Shown here: positions 15,874 through 24,197 of the stretch, piece by piece
Position numbering within the stretch: the stretch's first letter is position 1
Layout of the letters: each line of letters opens with the position of its first letter
From: Cereibacter_A azotoformans
GTDB taxonomy: Bacteria; Pseudomonadota; Alphaproteobacteria; Rhodobacterales; Rhodobacteraceae
Strand: one strand, 5' to 3'
NCBI RefSeq assembly: GCF_003050905.1
Contig: NZ_QAOT01000010.1
Length of the DNA: 64,000 nt
The notes under the pieces: model-generated
Told to the model about the DNA's origin: nothing
Database searches by the model: none
The model's input: the letters and a program-made list of their open reading frames with translations, nothing else
Program-made: the position numbers and the translations under genes

Positions 15874-17121
15874 ATGCCCCAGCTGAAGCCCGCCGCACCG
15901 CCCTCGCGGTCCCATGCGCAGGATCTTTTCGCCCAAACCCGCGCGATGACGGCCCGTCTCGCCCAGCCGCTGGCACCCGAGGACATGATGCTTCAGTCGA
16001 TGGAGGATGCGAGCCCGGCCAAGTGGCATCTCGCCCATACGACCTGGTTCTTCGAGGAGTTCATCCTCAAGCCGCATGCGCAGGGCTATCGCTCACCCGA
16101 CGAACGCTTCGCCTTCCTGTTCAACTCCTACTATGTGCAGGCCGGGCCCCGCCACGCGCGGGCCCGGCGCGGGCTGGTCTCGCGGCCGGGCGTGCGGGCG
16201 GTGCTCGACTACCGCGCCCATGTGGACGAGGCTCTCGGGACCCTGCTCGAGCACAGCGACAATCCCGACGTCGCGGCGCTCGCGGAACTGGGCTGCCATC
16301 ACGAGATGCAGCATCAGGAGCTTCTGGTCACTGATTTGCTCCATGCCTTCTCCTACAATCCGCTGCTGCCGGCCTACCGCGACCCCGAGCCCGTAGGCGT
16401 GACCGAGGAGCGGCCGCTCCGCTTCGCACGCCACGAGGGCGGGCTTGTGGAGGTGGGACATGAGGGCGGCGGTTTCTCCTACGATTGCGAAGGTCCGCGC
16501 CACCGTGTCTGGCTCGATCCCTACGAGATCGCCGAGCGGCCCGTCACCAACCGCGAGTGGATCGCCTTCATGGAGGCCGGCGGCTACGGCGAGCAGACCC
16601 TCTGGCTGATGGAAGGCTGGGCCGTGCGCGAGCGTGAGCGGTGGGATGCGCCGCTCTACTGGTGGCAGCAGGACGACGTCTGGTGGACCTACACGCTGCG
16701 CGAGCCCCAGCCGGTCAATCTCGACGCGCCCGTCTGCCATGTGAGCTATTACGAGGCCGAGGCCTTTGCCCGCTGGGCGGGCGGACGGCTGCCCAGCGAG
16801 GCCGAATGGGAGGTGGCCTTCCGCGATCGCCCCATCGCCGGCAACTTCCTCGAGCAGGGGGCGCTGCGGCCGCTGCCCGGCGGCAGCCCCTGGGGCGACG
16901 TCTGGGAATGGACCGCAAGCTCCTTCAGCCCCTATCCCGGATTCCGTCCTCCCGAGGGAGCGATCGGGGAATACAACGGGAAGTTCATGGTCAACCAGCA
17001 TGTGCTGCGCGGCGGCTCCTGTGCGACGCCCGCGGCGCAGATGCGGCCGACCTACCGCAACTTCTTCTATCCCCATCAGAGGTGGCAGATGATGGGCCTG
17101 CGGCTGGCGAGGGACGTGTGA
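15874..17121 (+). CDS. egtB: EgtB-type iron-dependent sulfoxide synthase (ergothioneine synthesis)
   Basis: A 415-residue protein with an N-terminal DinB-like helical domain and a C-terminal formylglycine-generating-enzyme-like (sulfatase-modifying factor) domain. The non-heme iron ligands are visible: His in KWHLAH near residue 52-55 and HEMQHQE at 143-149 (H-x3-H-x-E). EgtB joins oxygen, trimethylhistidine (hercynine) and a thiol (gamma-glutamylcysteine or cysteine) to the C-S bonded sulfoxide precursor of ergothioneine. ATG at 15874 follows GGAGGAGGAAG. Its stop codon overlaps the egtD start by one base. No egtC or egtE is in the window. OvoA-type activity is less likely because a separate EgtD follows. 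Confidence 0.88.
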   Translation: MPQLKPAAPPSRSHAQDLFAQTRAMTARLAQPLAPEDMMLQSMEDASPAKWHLAHTTWFFEEFILKPHAQGYRSPDERFAFLFNSYYVQAGPRHARARRGLVSRPGVRAVLDYRAHVDEALGTLLEHSDNPDVAALAELGCHHEMQHQELLVTDLLHAFSYNPLLPAYRDPEPVGVTEERPLRFARHEGGLVEVGHEGGGFSYDCEGPRHRVWLDPYEIAERPVTNREWIAFMEAGGYGEQTLWLMEGWAVRERERWDAPLYWWQQDDVWWTYTLREPQPVNLDAPVCHVSYYEAEAFARWAGGRLPSEAEWEVAFRDRPIAGNFLEQGALRPLPGGSPWGDVWEWTASSFSPYPGFRPPEGAIGEYNGKFMVNQHVLRGGSCATPAAQMRPTYRNFFYPHQRWQMMGLRLARDV

Positions 17122-18053
17122 TGGACGCGCTGGTCATCCGCAACCCCGAGCTTCTGGCCGATGCGCTGCGCGGGCTGTCGCAGACGCCCAAGCGGATGGA
17201 GCCCAAGTGGTTCTACGACGCCGAGGGCAGCGCGCTTTTCGAGCGCATCACCGAACTGCCGGAATACTATCCCACCCGGACCGAAACCGCGATCCTGTCG
17301 GCGGGCGCGGATCGGCTGGCCTCGCATGTGCCCGAAGGGGCCGAACTGGTGGAACTCGGAAGCGGGGCCAGCGTGAAGACCCGGCTTCTTCTCGACCGTC
17401 TGGAGGGCCTGTCGGCCTATGTGCCGGTGGATATTTCCGCCTCGTTCCTGAAGGAAACCGCGCGGCGGCTGGCCAGCTCCTATCCCCGTCTGCCGATCCG
17501 GCCTGTGGCCGCCGACTTCACCCGGCCGCTGCGGCTGGACGACGAAGGCCACCCGCGCGTGGGCTTCTTTCCGGGCTCGACTCTGGGCAACCTTGATCCC
17601 GACGGCGCGCGCGCGCTGATGCGCGGAGTGCGGGACTGGCCGGGCATCCGCGGCTTCATCGTGGGGATCGACCTGATCAAGGACGAGGAAACCCTCGTGC
17701 GCGCCTATGACGATGCGGCGGGCGTCACGGCGGCCTTCAACCTCAACCTTCTCCACCGGATGAACCGCGAGATCGGCGCGGACTTCGACCCTGACCGCTT
17801 CGCCCACCGCGCGATCTGGAACGCGGACAAGGCGCGGATCGAGATGCATCTCGAGAGCCTCGCCGCGCAGAGCGTGCAGATCGGCCCGCGCACCATCCGT
17901 TTCGCGAAGGGAGAGACGATCCACACCGAGAACAGCCACAAGTTCTCGCCCGAGAGCTTCGCCCTCCGCGCGGCCGAGGCGGGATGGCGGCTTGCCGATT
18001 TCCTGACCGACGAGGACCAAATGTTCGGTGTGGCCGTTCTGGCGCCCGTGTAG
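17121..18053 (+). CDS. egtD: EgtD, L-histidine N-alpha-methyltransferase
   Basis: A 310-residue SAM-dependent methyltransferase of the EgtD family (DUF2260). The SAM site is seen in ELVELGSGASVKT near residue 76, with VPVDISASFL and FPGSTLGNLDP further on, all family hallmarks. It trimethylates histidine to hercynine, the EgtB substrate. It begins in the TGATG overlap with egtB, so the two are translationally coupled. A GC-rich hairpin follows the stop codon. Confidence 0.92.
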   Translation: MDALVIRNPELLADALRGLSQTPKRMEPKWFYDAEGSALFERITELPEYYPTRTETAILSAGADRLASHVPEGAELVELGSGASVKTRLLLDRLEGLSAYVPVDISASFLKETARRLASSYPRLPIRPVAADFTRPLRLDDEGHPRVGFFPGSTLGNLDPDGARALMRGVRDWPGIRGFIVGIDLIKDEETLVRAYDDAAGVTAAFNLNLLHRMNREIGADFDPDRFAHRAIWNADKARIEMHLESLAAQSVQIGPRTIRFAKGETIHTENSHKFSPESFALRAAEAGWRLADFLTDEDQMFGVAVLAPV

Positions 18054-18060
18054 CCCCCGC

Positions 18061-18085
18061 GCGCGCCCGAGCCGCGCGGGCGCGC
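18061..18085 (+). terminator. Hairpin after egtD
   Basis: 9-bp stem GCGCGCCCG / CGGGCGCGC with a 7-base loop, starting 8 bases past the egtD stop, with a TCTTT run about 20 bases later. Probable terminator for egtBD in the convergent gap with cryB. Confidence 0.45.
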
Positions 18086-18142
18086 AGCCTTGCGGTCTTT
18101 CCAGGAACGGCCTGCAGGCGCGTCCCGGCGGGCCTTTTCCCT

Positions 18143-19669
18143 TCAGACCGGCTCGCCCGCATGAAGCCGTGCGAGGAACCTCTCGGCGTCGGCCAGCACC
18201 GTGTCCCGATGTCCGGGCTCCATCCGGTCCCAGGTGCGATACATCTGGACCATCCGGGGATTGCGCTCGAACCGCTCGCGGTGGCGGGCGAGGAAATGCC
18301 AGTAGAGCAGGTTGAAGGGGCAGGCGTCGGGCCCCGTCCGCGTCTTCACGGAATAGGCGCAGCCGCGGCAATAATCCGACATCCGGTCGATGTAGGCGCC
18401 CGACGAGACATAGGGCTTCGACCCCATCAGGCCGTCGTCGGCGAACTGGCTCATCCCGATCGTGTTCGGCGCCTCGACCCATTCCAGCGCGTCGATATAG
18501 ACCGAGAGATACCATTCATGGACCTCGGCCGGATCGACGCCGGCCAGCAGTGCGAAATTGCCCGTCACCATGAGCCGCTGGATATGGTGCGCGTAGGCCA
18601 GATCCCGCGTCTGGCCCACCGCCGCCGCGAGGCAGGCCAACCGCGTGGGCGCCCCCCAGTAGAGCGCGGGCAGGGGCGCGCGATGAGCCAGGCCGTTCGA
18701 GGCCATGTAGTCCGGCCCCGACAGCGCCCAGATGCCGCGGACATATTCCCGCCAGCCGAGGATCTGCCGGATGAAGCCCTCGACCGCGTTCAACGGCGCA
18801 CGCCCGGCCCGCCACTCGGCCTCGGCCCGCTGGCAGACCTCCATCGGCCCCAACAGCCCGAGGTTCAGCGATGAGGACAGGAGCGCGTGGCTCAGGAACG
18901 GGTCATCGGCCAGCATCGCATCCTGTTCGTCCCCGAAGCGCGGCAGGCTCTCGCGGAGGAAATGCTCGAGCGCCTGCAGCGCCTCCTTTCGATCGGTGGG
19001 CCATTGAAAGGGGCGCAGGCGGCCGAAATGACGCGGAAAGCGCGCCTCCACCAGATCCAGAACGGCGCGGACCTCGCCATCCGGCTCGAACCGCAGCGGA
19101 CGCGGGCGCAGCAGGTCCGGCGCGGCCGGCTTGCGGTTTTCGGTGTCAAAGTTCCACCGGCCCCCCGCCGGCTGGTCGCCCTCCATCAGAAGGCCGGTCT
19201 TGCGGCGCATGTCGCGGTAGAACCATTCCATGCGCAGTTGCTTGCGCCCCTCGGCCCAGCGGGCGAAGGCATCGGCCGGGCAGATGAACCGGTCGTCCGG
19301 CAGGAACCGGACCGGCAGGGGAAGCGCCTCAAGGGACGCGATCAGCCGCCAGTCGCCGGGCTGGGTGACGAGGATTTCGCGTGCGCCGTTCTCGCCGGCG
19401 CGGCGCAGCAACTCGGCCCCGATGGAGGGCCCGGTGTCCGCATCGTCGAGGCGGGAATAGGCGACATCGAAGCCCAAGGCCTCGAGCCGCCGCGCGAACT
19501 TGCGCATGGCCGACAGGATCAGGGCGATCTTCTGGGGATGATGCGGAACATAGGTGCCTTCCTCGGCCACCTCGGCCATGACCACAAGATCCTGCGCCGG
19601 ATCGGCAGCCCGGAGGGCCGAAAGCGTCTCTGTCAACTGGTCGCCCAGCACAAGGATGAGCCGCGTCAT
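18143..19669 (-). CDS. cryB: FeS-type bacterial cryptochrome/(6-4) photolyase, CryB/PhrB family
   Basis: A 508-residue flavoprotein of the FeS-BCP group (prokaryotic 6-4 photolyases and CryB). The N-terminal half has the Rossmann-like antenna domain beginning MTRLILVLGDQLTE, and the C-terminal half binds FAD. Cysteines for a [4Fe-4S] cluster are seen at about 346, 434, 437 and 450 (CRGC then ACPF). CryB of Rhodobacter sphaeroides affects photosynthesis gene expression and can repair DNA. The start at 19669 follows GGAGGTGCGGC. It converges on egtD and lies downstream of the BCCT gene in the same direction. Confidence 0.9.
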   Translation of the reverse strand: MTRLILVLGDQLTETLSALRAADPAQDLVVMAEVAEEGTYVPHHPQKIALILSAMRKFARRLEALGFDVAYSRLDDADTGPSIGAELLRRAGENGAREILVTQPGDWRLIASLEALPLPVRFLPDDRFICPADAFARWAEGRKQLRMEWFYRDMRRKTGLLMEGDQPAGGRWNFDTENRKPAAPDLLRPRPLRFEPDGEVRAVLDLVEARFPRHFGRLRPFQWPTDRKEALQALEHFLRESLPRFGDEQDAMLADDPFLSHALLSSSLNLGLLGPMEVCQRAEAEWRAGRAPLNAVEGFIRQILGWREYVRGIWALSGPDYMASNGLAHRAPLPALYWGAPTRLACLAAAVGQTRDLAYAHHIQRLMVTGNFALLAGVDPAEVHEWYLSVYIDALEWVEAPNTIGMSQFADDGLMGSKPYVSSGAYIDRMSDYCRGCAYSVKTRTGPDACPFNLLYWHFLARHRERFERNPRMVQMYRTWDRMEPGHRDTVLADAERFLARLHAGEPV

Positions 19670-19735
19670 GCCGCACCTCCGGTCGCCCCGCCGGCGAGAG
19701 CTAGCGAGGCTGAGGCGCGCGTCAAGCCCGGATGG

Positions 19736-19763
19736 GCGGCGCCTGCGCGACGGCAGGCGCCGC
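19736..19763 (-). terminator. Hairpin between the BCCT gene and cryB
   Basis: Perfect 11-bp stem GCGGCGCCTGC / GCAGGCGCCGC with a 6-base loop, 9 bases past the BCCT stop. It has no T-run but is strong enough to end or attenuate BCCT transcription before cryB. Confidence 0.45.
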
Positions 19764-19772
19764 GGCTTCATC

Positions 19773-21428
19773 TCACCGCGGCTCGGCGGCGAGGCCCTTG
19801 ATCAGCGCGTAGCAGGCGCCGAGGAGGACGATGGTGAAGGGGAAGCCGGTCGAGACGGCCATCGCCTGAAGCGCCGCGAGGCCGCCCCCGAGCAGCAGCG
19901 CGATCGCCACGAGCCCCTCGAAGGTCGCCCAGAACACCCTCTGGGGCACCGGCGCATTGACCTTGCCGCCCGCGGCGATCGTGTCGATCACCAGCGAGCC
20001 CGAGTCCGAGGAGGTGACGAAGAACACGATCACGAGCACGATGCCGATCAGCGACGTGATCTGTGTCAGCGGCAGGTGCGACAGCATCTCGAAGAGCTGG
20101 ATCTCGAGCGCGGCATTCTGGACCGAGCTCAGCCCCTCGACCACCACCTGGCTGATCGCCGTTCCACCAAGCGCCGTCATCCAGAGCGTCGAGACGAGCG
20201 ACGGGATCAGCAGCACGGCGATCACGAACTCGCGGACGGTGCGGCCGCGGCTGACGCGGGCGATGAACATGCCGACGAAGGGCGACCAGCTGATCCACCA
20301 CGCCCAGTAGAAGGCCGTCCAGCCGTGACGGAAGTTGTCGTCGGTTCGGCCGAACGGGTTCGAGAGCGCGGGGAGGTTCTGGACATAGGCGTAGAGGTTG
20401 AGGAAGAAGCCGCGCAGGATCTGCAGGCTGGGGCCCACGAGGATGACGAAGAGCAGCAGCAGGAAGGCCAGCGCCATGTTGATTTCCGACAGGCGCTTCA
20501 CACCCTTCTCCATCCCCGCGATCACCGATCCGGCGGCGATCCCGGTGATGACGATCACGAGAAAGACCGTCATGCCCATGGTCGAGGGCAGGCCGAAGAG
20601 GAAATCAAGCCCCGCGCCCGCCTGCTGCGCCCCGATCCCGAGCGAGGTCGAGAGGCCGAAGATCGTGGCGAAGACCGCAAGGATGTCGATGACATGGCCC
20701 GGCCAGCCCCAGACGCGCTCGCCGAAGATCGGATAGAAGACCGAACGCAGCGTGAGCGGCAGGCCCTTGTTGTAGGCGAAGAGCGCCAGCGACAGCGCCA
20801 CGACGGCATAGATCGCCCAGGGGTGCAGCGACCAGTGGAAGATCGTGGCCGCCATGGCGAGGCGCCGCGCGGCTTCGGCATCGCCCGGCGCGCCATCGAG
20901 CGGCGCCCAGTCCGTCCGCACTCCGTTCTCGAACACAGGGCCCTGGAAGGCCGCGGTGAAGTTCCCGAGCGGTTCCGAGACGCCGTAGAACATCAGCCCG
21001 ATCCCCATGCCCGCGGCAAAGAGCATCGAGAACCAGGACAGGCGGTTGTAGTCCGGTGTCGCCTCGGGGCCGCCCAGCCGGATACGGCCCAGCGGCAGGA
21101 AGACCAGCACAAGGCAGACGATCACGAAGAGGTTGCCCGACAGCAGGAAGAACCAGGCGAGGTTCGAGGTCAGCGTGTCGCGGATGGCGGTGAAGACCGG
21201 GCCCAGCGTCGTCTGGAACATCAGCGTGAGGAACGTGAAGGCGACAATGCTGAGCGCCGAGACGCTGAAGACGACGTTGTGGATGTCGATTTCGAAGACG
21301 AACCTTCGTCGGTAGCTGATATTGTCCTGACCGATCTCGTATTCGGTTTCGATGATCTGCGTGGGGCCTTCCGGCGACGGGATCGCCTCGTCGGCAGGTG
21401 GGGTCGTCGGATGCGTGGCATCGGCCAT
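19773..21428 (-). CDS. BCCT-family betaine/carnitine/choline transporter
   Basis: A 551-residue membrane protein with about 12 helices. The BCCT signature is clear: WTAFYWAWWISWSPFVG then MFIARVSRGRTVREF, in the region of helix 8. BCCT carriers take up quaternary ammonium compounds (glycine betaine, choline, carnitine) with Na+ or H+. The N-terminal cytoplasmic tail is about 50 residues and the C-terminal tail is short, so there is no long osmosensing extension like that of BetP. The substrate cannot be assigned. The nearby genes make another betaine, ergothioneine, so a link is possible but only inferred. Confidence 0.9.
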   Translation of the reverse strand: MADATHPTTPPADEAIPSPEGPTQIIETEYEIGQDNISYRRRFVFEIDIHNVVFSVSALSIVAFTFLTLMFQTTLGPVFTAIRDTLTSNLAWFFLLSGNLFVIVCLVLVFLPLGRIRLGGPEATPDYNRLSWFSMLFAAGMGIGLMFYGVSEPLGNFTAAFQGPVFENGVRTDWAPLDGAPGDAEAARRLAMAATIFHWSLHPWAIYAVVALSLALFAYNKGLPLTLRSVFYPIFGERVWGWPGHVIDILAVFATIFGLSTSLGIGAQQAGAGLDFLFGLPSTMGMTVFLVIVITGIAAGSVIAGMEKGVKRLSEINMALAFLLLLFVILVGPSLQILRGFFLNLYAYVQNLPALSNPFGRTDDNFRHGWTAFYWAWWISWSPFVGMFIARVSRGRTVREFVIAVLLIPSLVSTLWMTALGGTAISQVVVEGLSSVQNAALEIQLFEMLSHLPLTQITSLIGIVLVIVFFVTSSDSGSLVIDTIAAGGKVNAPVPQRVFWATFEGLVAIALLLGGGLAALQAMAVSTGFPFTIVLLGACYALIKGLAAEPR

Positions 21429-21774
21429 CGGTTTGTCCCTCCGGTCTATCTGTCATGCAGAGGCCCCGACGCGACGGGCCGGAGGGCCTCCGTGATCGCG
21501 CAATTCCCCCGATCCAACCGGATGAGGTTTCCTGACGACAGGAACATCGACTGCGGTTGCAGGGTTCCCGAATGCTGCAGGTTGCGCTTCGGGAGGGCCG
21601 ACGGCCCTCCCGCAACGGCGGCCTTGTGACGGAGCAGCCGCAAAATGTCCAGCCCCGGCTGCATCTTTCTCCCGTGCGGCGCGGGAAATCCTCCAACAGT
21701 CCCTCGAAAATCGGGACGTTTTTGCCGGGCATGGTCCCGCCAGAGCCGCAGTCCGAGAAAATACGTCTTCGTGA
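21429..21774. other. 346-base gap between the radical SAM gene and the BCCT gene
   Basis: No gene is convincing here. It holds the hairpin at 21591-21611 and the presumed promoter region of the BCCT gene. A 72-codon reading frame (start 21664, minus) with a fair ribosome site exists but runs through the hairpin, and I do not call it. Confidence 0.5.
21591..21611 (-). terminator. Hairpin downstream of the radical SAM gene
   Basis: 9-bp stem GGGAGGGCC / GGCCCTCCC with loop GAC, about 165 bases past the stop of the radical SAM gene. Symmetric, with no T-run on either side. Confidence 0.35.
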
Positions 21775-23022
21775 TCAGGCTGTTCCGCCAGCCCGTTCCA
21801 TGATCGCCGCCGCCGGCCGGCCGGCACGCACGAGGCGCACGATCTTGGCAAGTCGGTCTCCGGCATGGTCAAGGAACATCCGGTAGCCGGCGCAGAAGTG
21901 GCTCACCTTTCCCGGGCCGCCTCCGGGTTCAGGCGCGATCCGGTGCTTGGGGCAACCGCCGTGGCAGGCGGCCCTCCATCGGCAGTGGCGGCAACTTGCA
22001 GGCAGGAGACCGGCCTTCTCCTTGCCGAACCGGCGTTGCCGGGGAAGGGCGGCGAATTCACCGATCCTGCGTGCGCGGATGTTGCCGAGGCGATGATCGG
22101 GGTAAACATAGTGATCGCAGGCATAGAGGTCGCCGTTGTGCTCGAGCGCGAGCGCGTCGCCGCAGGTCTCGGCAAAAACACAGAGCGAGGCGGGCTCGCC
22201 CGCAAGGATGCCCAGCATCACCTCGAAATGCTGGACGAACACCCGTCCCACATCGGCCGACACCCACTCGTCGAAGATCGCGCAGAGAAACCGGCCATAG
22301 TCCTCGCCGCTGACGCAGAAGGGCGCCAGCGTCGCCCCGCGGTCGCCCCTTCCCGGAGGGCCGGCCTGCCCGCCCCCCGGCATCCGCCGTTCGAGAGCCG
22401 GGATGAACTGTATCACCTCGACCCCGAGGCCCCGCAGGTATCTGTAAACCTCGAGCGGCTGGTCCACGTTGGCGCGGCTGACCACGGTCAGGACATTCAC
22501 ATCGACCCCGTGCTGCTGGAGAAGCCCCAGCCCCCGAAGGACCCTGGCCGAGCTGGCCCGCCCGCGCCGGTCCGGCCGCGCCGCATCCTGTATTGCGGGC
22601 GGTCCGTCGAGGCTCACCCCCACGAGAAACTCGTGCGCGTGCAGGAAGCCGGCCCATTCGGGGGTGACGAGCGTCCCGTTGGTCTGGATCGCGTTTCCGA
22701 TCCGCTGTCCGGGAGGGCAGAGACGTTGCTGCAGATCCACCACACGGCGGAAGAAGTCGAGCCCCATCAGGAAGGGTTCGCCGCCCTGCCAGCTGAAGGT
22801 GATGTCGCGCAACCCGGCCGCCGATTGCGCCGCGACATAGTCGCGGATGAACCGGACAAGAACATCCTCGTCCATCCGGAAACGGTGCCGTTCGGGGTAG
22901 AGCGCCTCCTTCCCGAGGTAGTAGCAATAACCGCAGGCAAGGTTGCAGCGTGGGCCGACCGGCTTGGCCATGACATGAAAGGCATGGGGCTGGCGCCGCG
23001 GGTTCTGCAAGGTGGAGCGCAT
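21775..23022 (-). CDS. Anaerobic sulfatase-maturase-type radical SAM/SPASM enzyme
   Basis: About 415 residues. The radical SAM cluster motif CNLACGYC (C-x3-C-x2-C) is near the N-terminus, after PHAFHVMAKPVGPR. The C-terminal part carries SPASM-type cysteines in the order seen in anSME enzymes: CGDALALEHNGDLYACDHYVYP, here CGD then ACDHYVYP, followed by CRHC, ACHGGCPKHR and a last C in FCAGY. AnSMEs convert a Cys or Ser of sulfatases to formylglycine. No sulfatase is in the window, so the target lies elsewhere or is a different protein. The start is uncertain: ATG at 23022 has AGAGAG upstream, while 23055 and 23079 are alternatives. Confidence 0.82.
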   Translation of the reverse strand: MRSTLQNPRRQPHAFHVMAKPVGPRCNLACGYCYYLGKEALYPERHRFRMDEDVLVRFIRDYVAAQSAAGLRDITFSWQGGEPFLMGLDFFRRVVDLQQRLCPPGQRIGNAIQTNGTLVTPEWAGFLHAHEFLVGVSLDGPPAIQDAARPDRRGRASSARVLRGLGLLQQHGVDVNVLTVVSRANVDQPLEVYRYLRGLGVEVIQFIPALERRMPGGGQAGPPGRGDRGATLAPFCVSGEDYGRFLCAIFDEWVSADVGRVFVQHFEVMLGILAGEPASLCVFAETCGDALALEHNGDLYACDHYVYPDHRLGNIRARRIGEFAALPRQRRFGKEKAGLLPASCRHCRWRAACHGGCPKHRIAPEPGGGPGKVSHFCAGYRMFLDHAGDRLAKIVRLVRAGRPAAAIMERAGGTA

Positions 23023-23210
23023 GGGCAACTCTCTGGTGTCGGAGACATCCGGCATGGCACCGCGGCTGCGACAGATCAAGTCGCGGGTGCTTGACGGTTT
23101 TTGTCGGAATAGGGTAGTGCAGGGTCAGCCAGCCCGCCGGGCACGCCACGCCCTGCCTCGCGAGAAGGGGCATCTCCGCCGCCCTCTCGCCTGTTGAAAA
23201 GGATGCCGGG

Positions 23211-24197
23211 ATGCCCGTCTCGCTGACCGCCTGCCTGCCGGGCTGTGCCGCCGTGGCACTGCTCGCCCGTGCCGAGGCGGACGACTGGCCCGTGCGGGCC
23301 GTGCCCGGAGGGTTCGCGGTCCAGGTCTGGGGCGGAGAGGTTCGGCTCTCGGGGCTCGAGCTGAGGCTCGAGGCGGCCGACGCCTGCCAGCTCTTCGTGC
23401 TGCAGGAGGCAATGACGCTCCTGTTCGAGGCGGCCGGCGCCCGGCCCATGTGGGAGCGTGTGGCCACCGGCGACCTGCCGCCCACACTGTCGCTGCTGCG
23501 GGTGGAGGGGGTGCGCGACGCGTCGCCCAGCTTCCGGCGGGTGCGCCTGACCGGCAACGTTTCGCGCTTCGCGAACGGCGGGCTGCATGTGCGCCTGCTG
23601 TTGCCGCCCGAGGGGCGTCCGCCGGAATGGCCGGTGATCGACGCCTCGGGCCGGACGCGCTGGCCCGAAGGTGCCGCGGCCCTGCACGCGCCGGTCTATA
23701 CGATCCGGGCGCTCGATCCCCGCCAGGGGTGGCTCGAGATCGACATCTTCCAGCATCCGGGCGGCCGCACGGCCCGCTGGTCGCGCGAGGTGCAGCCGGG
23801 CGCGGTCGTCGGGGTGATGGGGCCGGGCGGCGGCTGGATCCCCGAGGCCGGCTTCTGCGCCTTCTTCGGCGATGAGACCGCGCTGCCGGCCATCGCGCGC
23901 ATCCTTGCCGCCCTGCCTCCGACGACGCGCGGGGCGGCCCATCTGGCGGTGCGGCCCTCGGACCTTCCCGACCTGCCGCGCCCGCCGGGCCTGTCGCTTG
24001 CCTGCGTGGCGCGGCCCCGCCTTCTCGCCGCTCTGGAGCGGCTTGATCTGCCCGACGCCGACCGGCTCGTGTGGGTGGCGGGCGACCGCGGGCTGGCCGA
24101 TGCCGCGCGCGACAGGCTGCGCGGCCGTGGCCTGCACAAGCGCGAGATGAGCGTCGCGGCCTACTGGCAGGATCAGGCGGCCGAGAGCCGCGCATAG
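23211..24197 (+). CDS. Siderophore-interacting protein (ViuB-like FAD/NAD(P)H reductase)
   Basis: A 328-residue protein. From about residue 95 on it matches siderophore-interacting flavoreductases: SFRRVRLTGN, then APVYTIRALD (the R-x-Y-T-x-R type FAD motif) and a C-terminal NAD(P)-binding half with FGDETALPAI. These enzymes release iron by reducing ferric siderophores in the cytoplasm. The first roughly 90 residues are an extra domain that resembles DUF2218, which often accompanies such proteins. The ATG at 23211 follows AAAGGA. The 3' end overlaps the opposing ABC transporter gene by 25 bases. Confidence 0.83.
   Translation: MPVSLTACLPGCAAVALLARAEADDWPVRAVPGGFAVQVWGGEVRLSGLELRLEAADACQLFVLQEAMTLLFEAAGARPMWERVATGDLPPTLSLLRVEGVRDASPSFRRVRLTGNVSRFANGGLHVRLLLPPEGRPPEWPVIDASGRTRWPEGAAALHAPVYTIRALDPRQGWLEIDIFQHPGGRTARWSREVQPGAVVGVMGPGGGWIPEAGFCAFFGDETALPAIARILAALPPTTRGAAHLAVRPSDLPDLPRPPGLSLACVARPRLLAALERLDLPDADRLVWVAGDRGLADAARDRLRGRGLHKREMSVAAYWQDQAAESRA

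Noticed and set aside
17431..17446. GATATTTCCGCC in egtD, which resembles part of the xdh repeat elements
   Set aside because: It encodes the VDISASF stretch conserved in EgtD and has no adjoining hairpin, so it is a chance match.
21446..21664. A 72-codon frame downstream of the radical SAM gene, considered as a possible small peptide substrate
   Set aside because: It passes through a symmetric hairpin and has no leader or core peptide features; the ribosome site alone is not enough.
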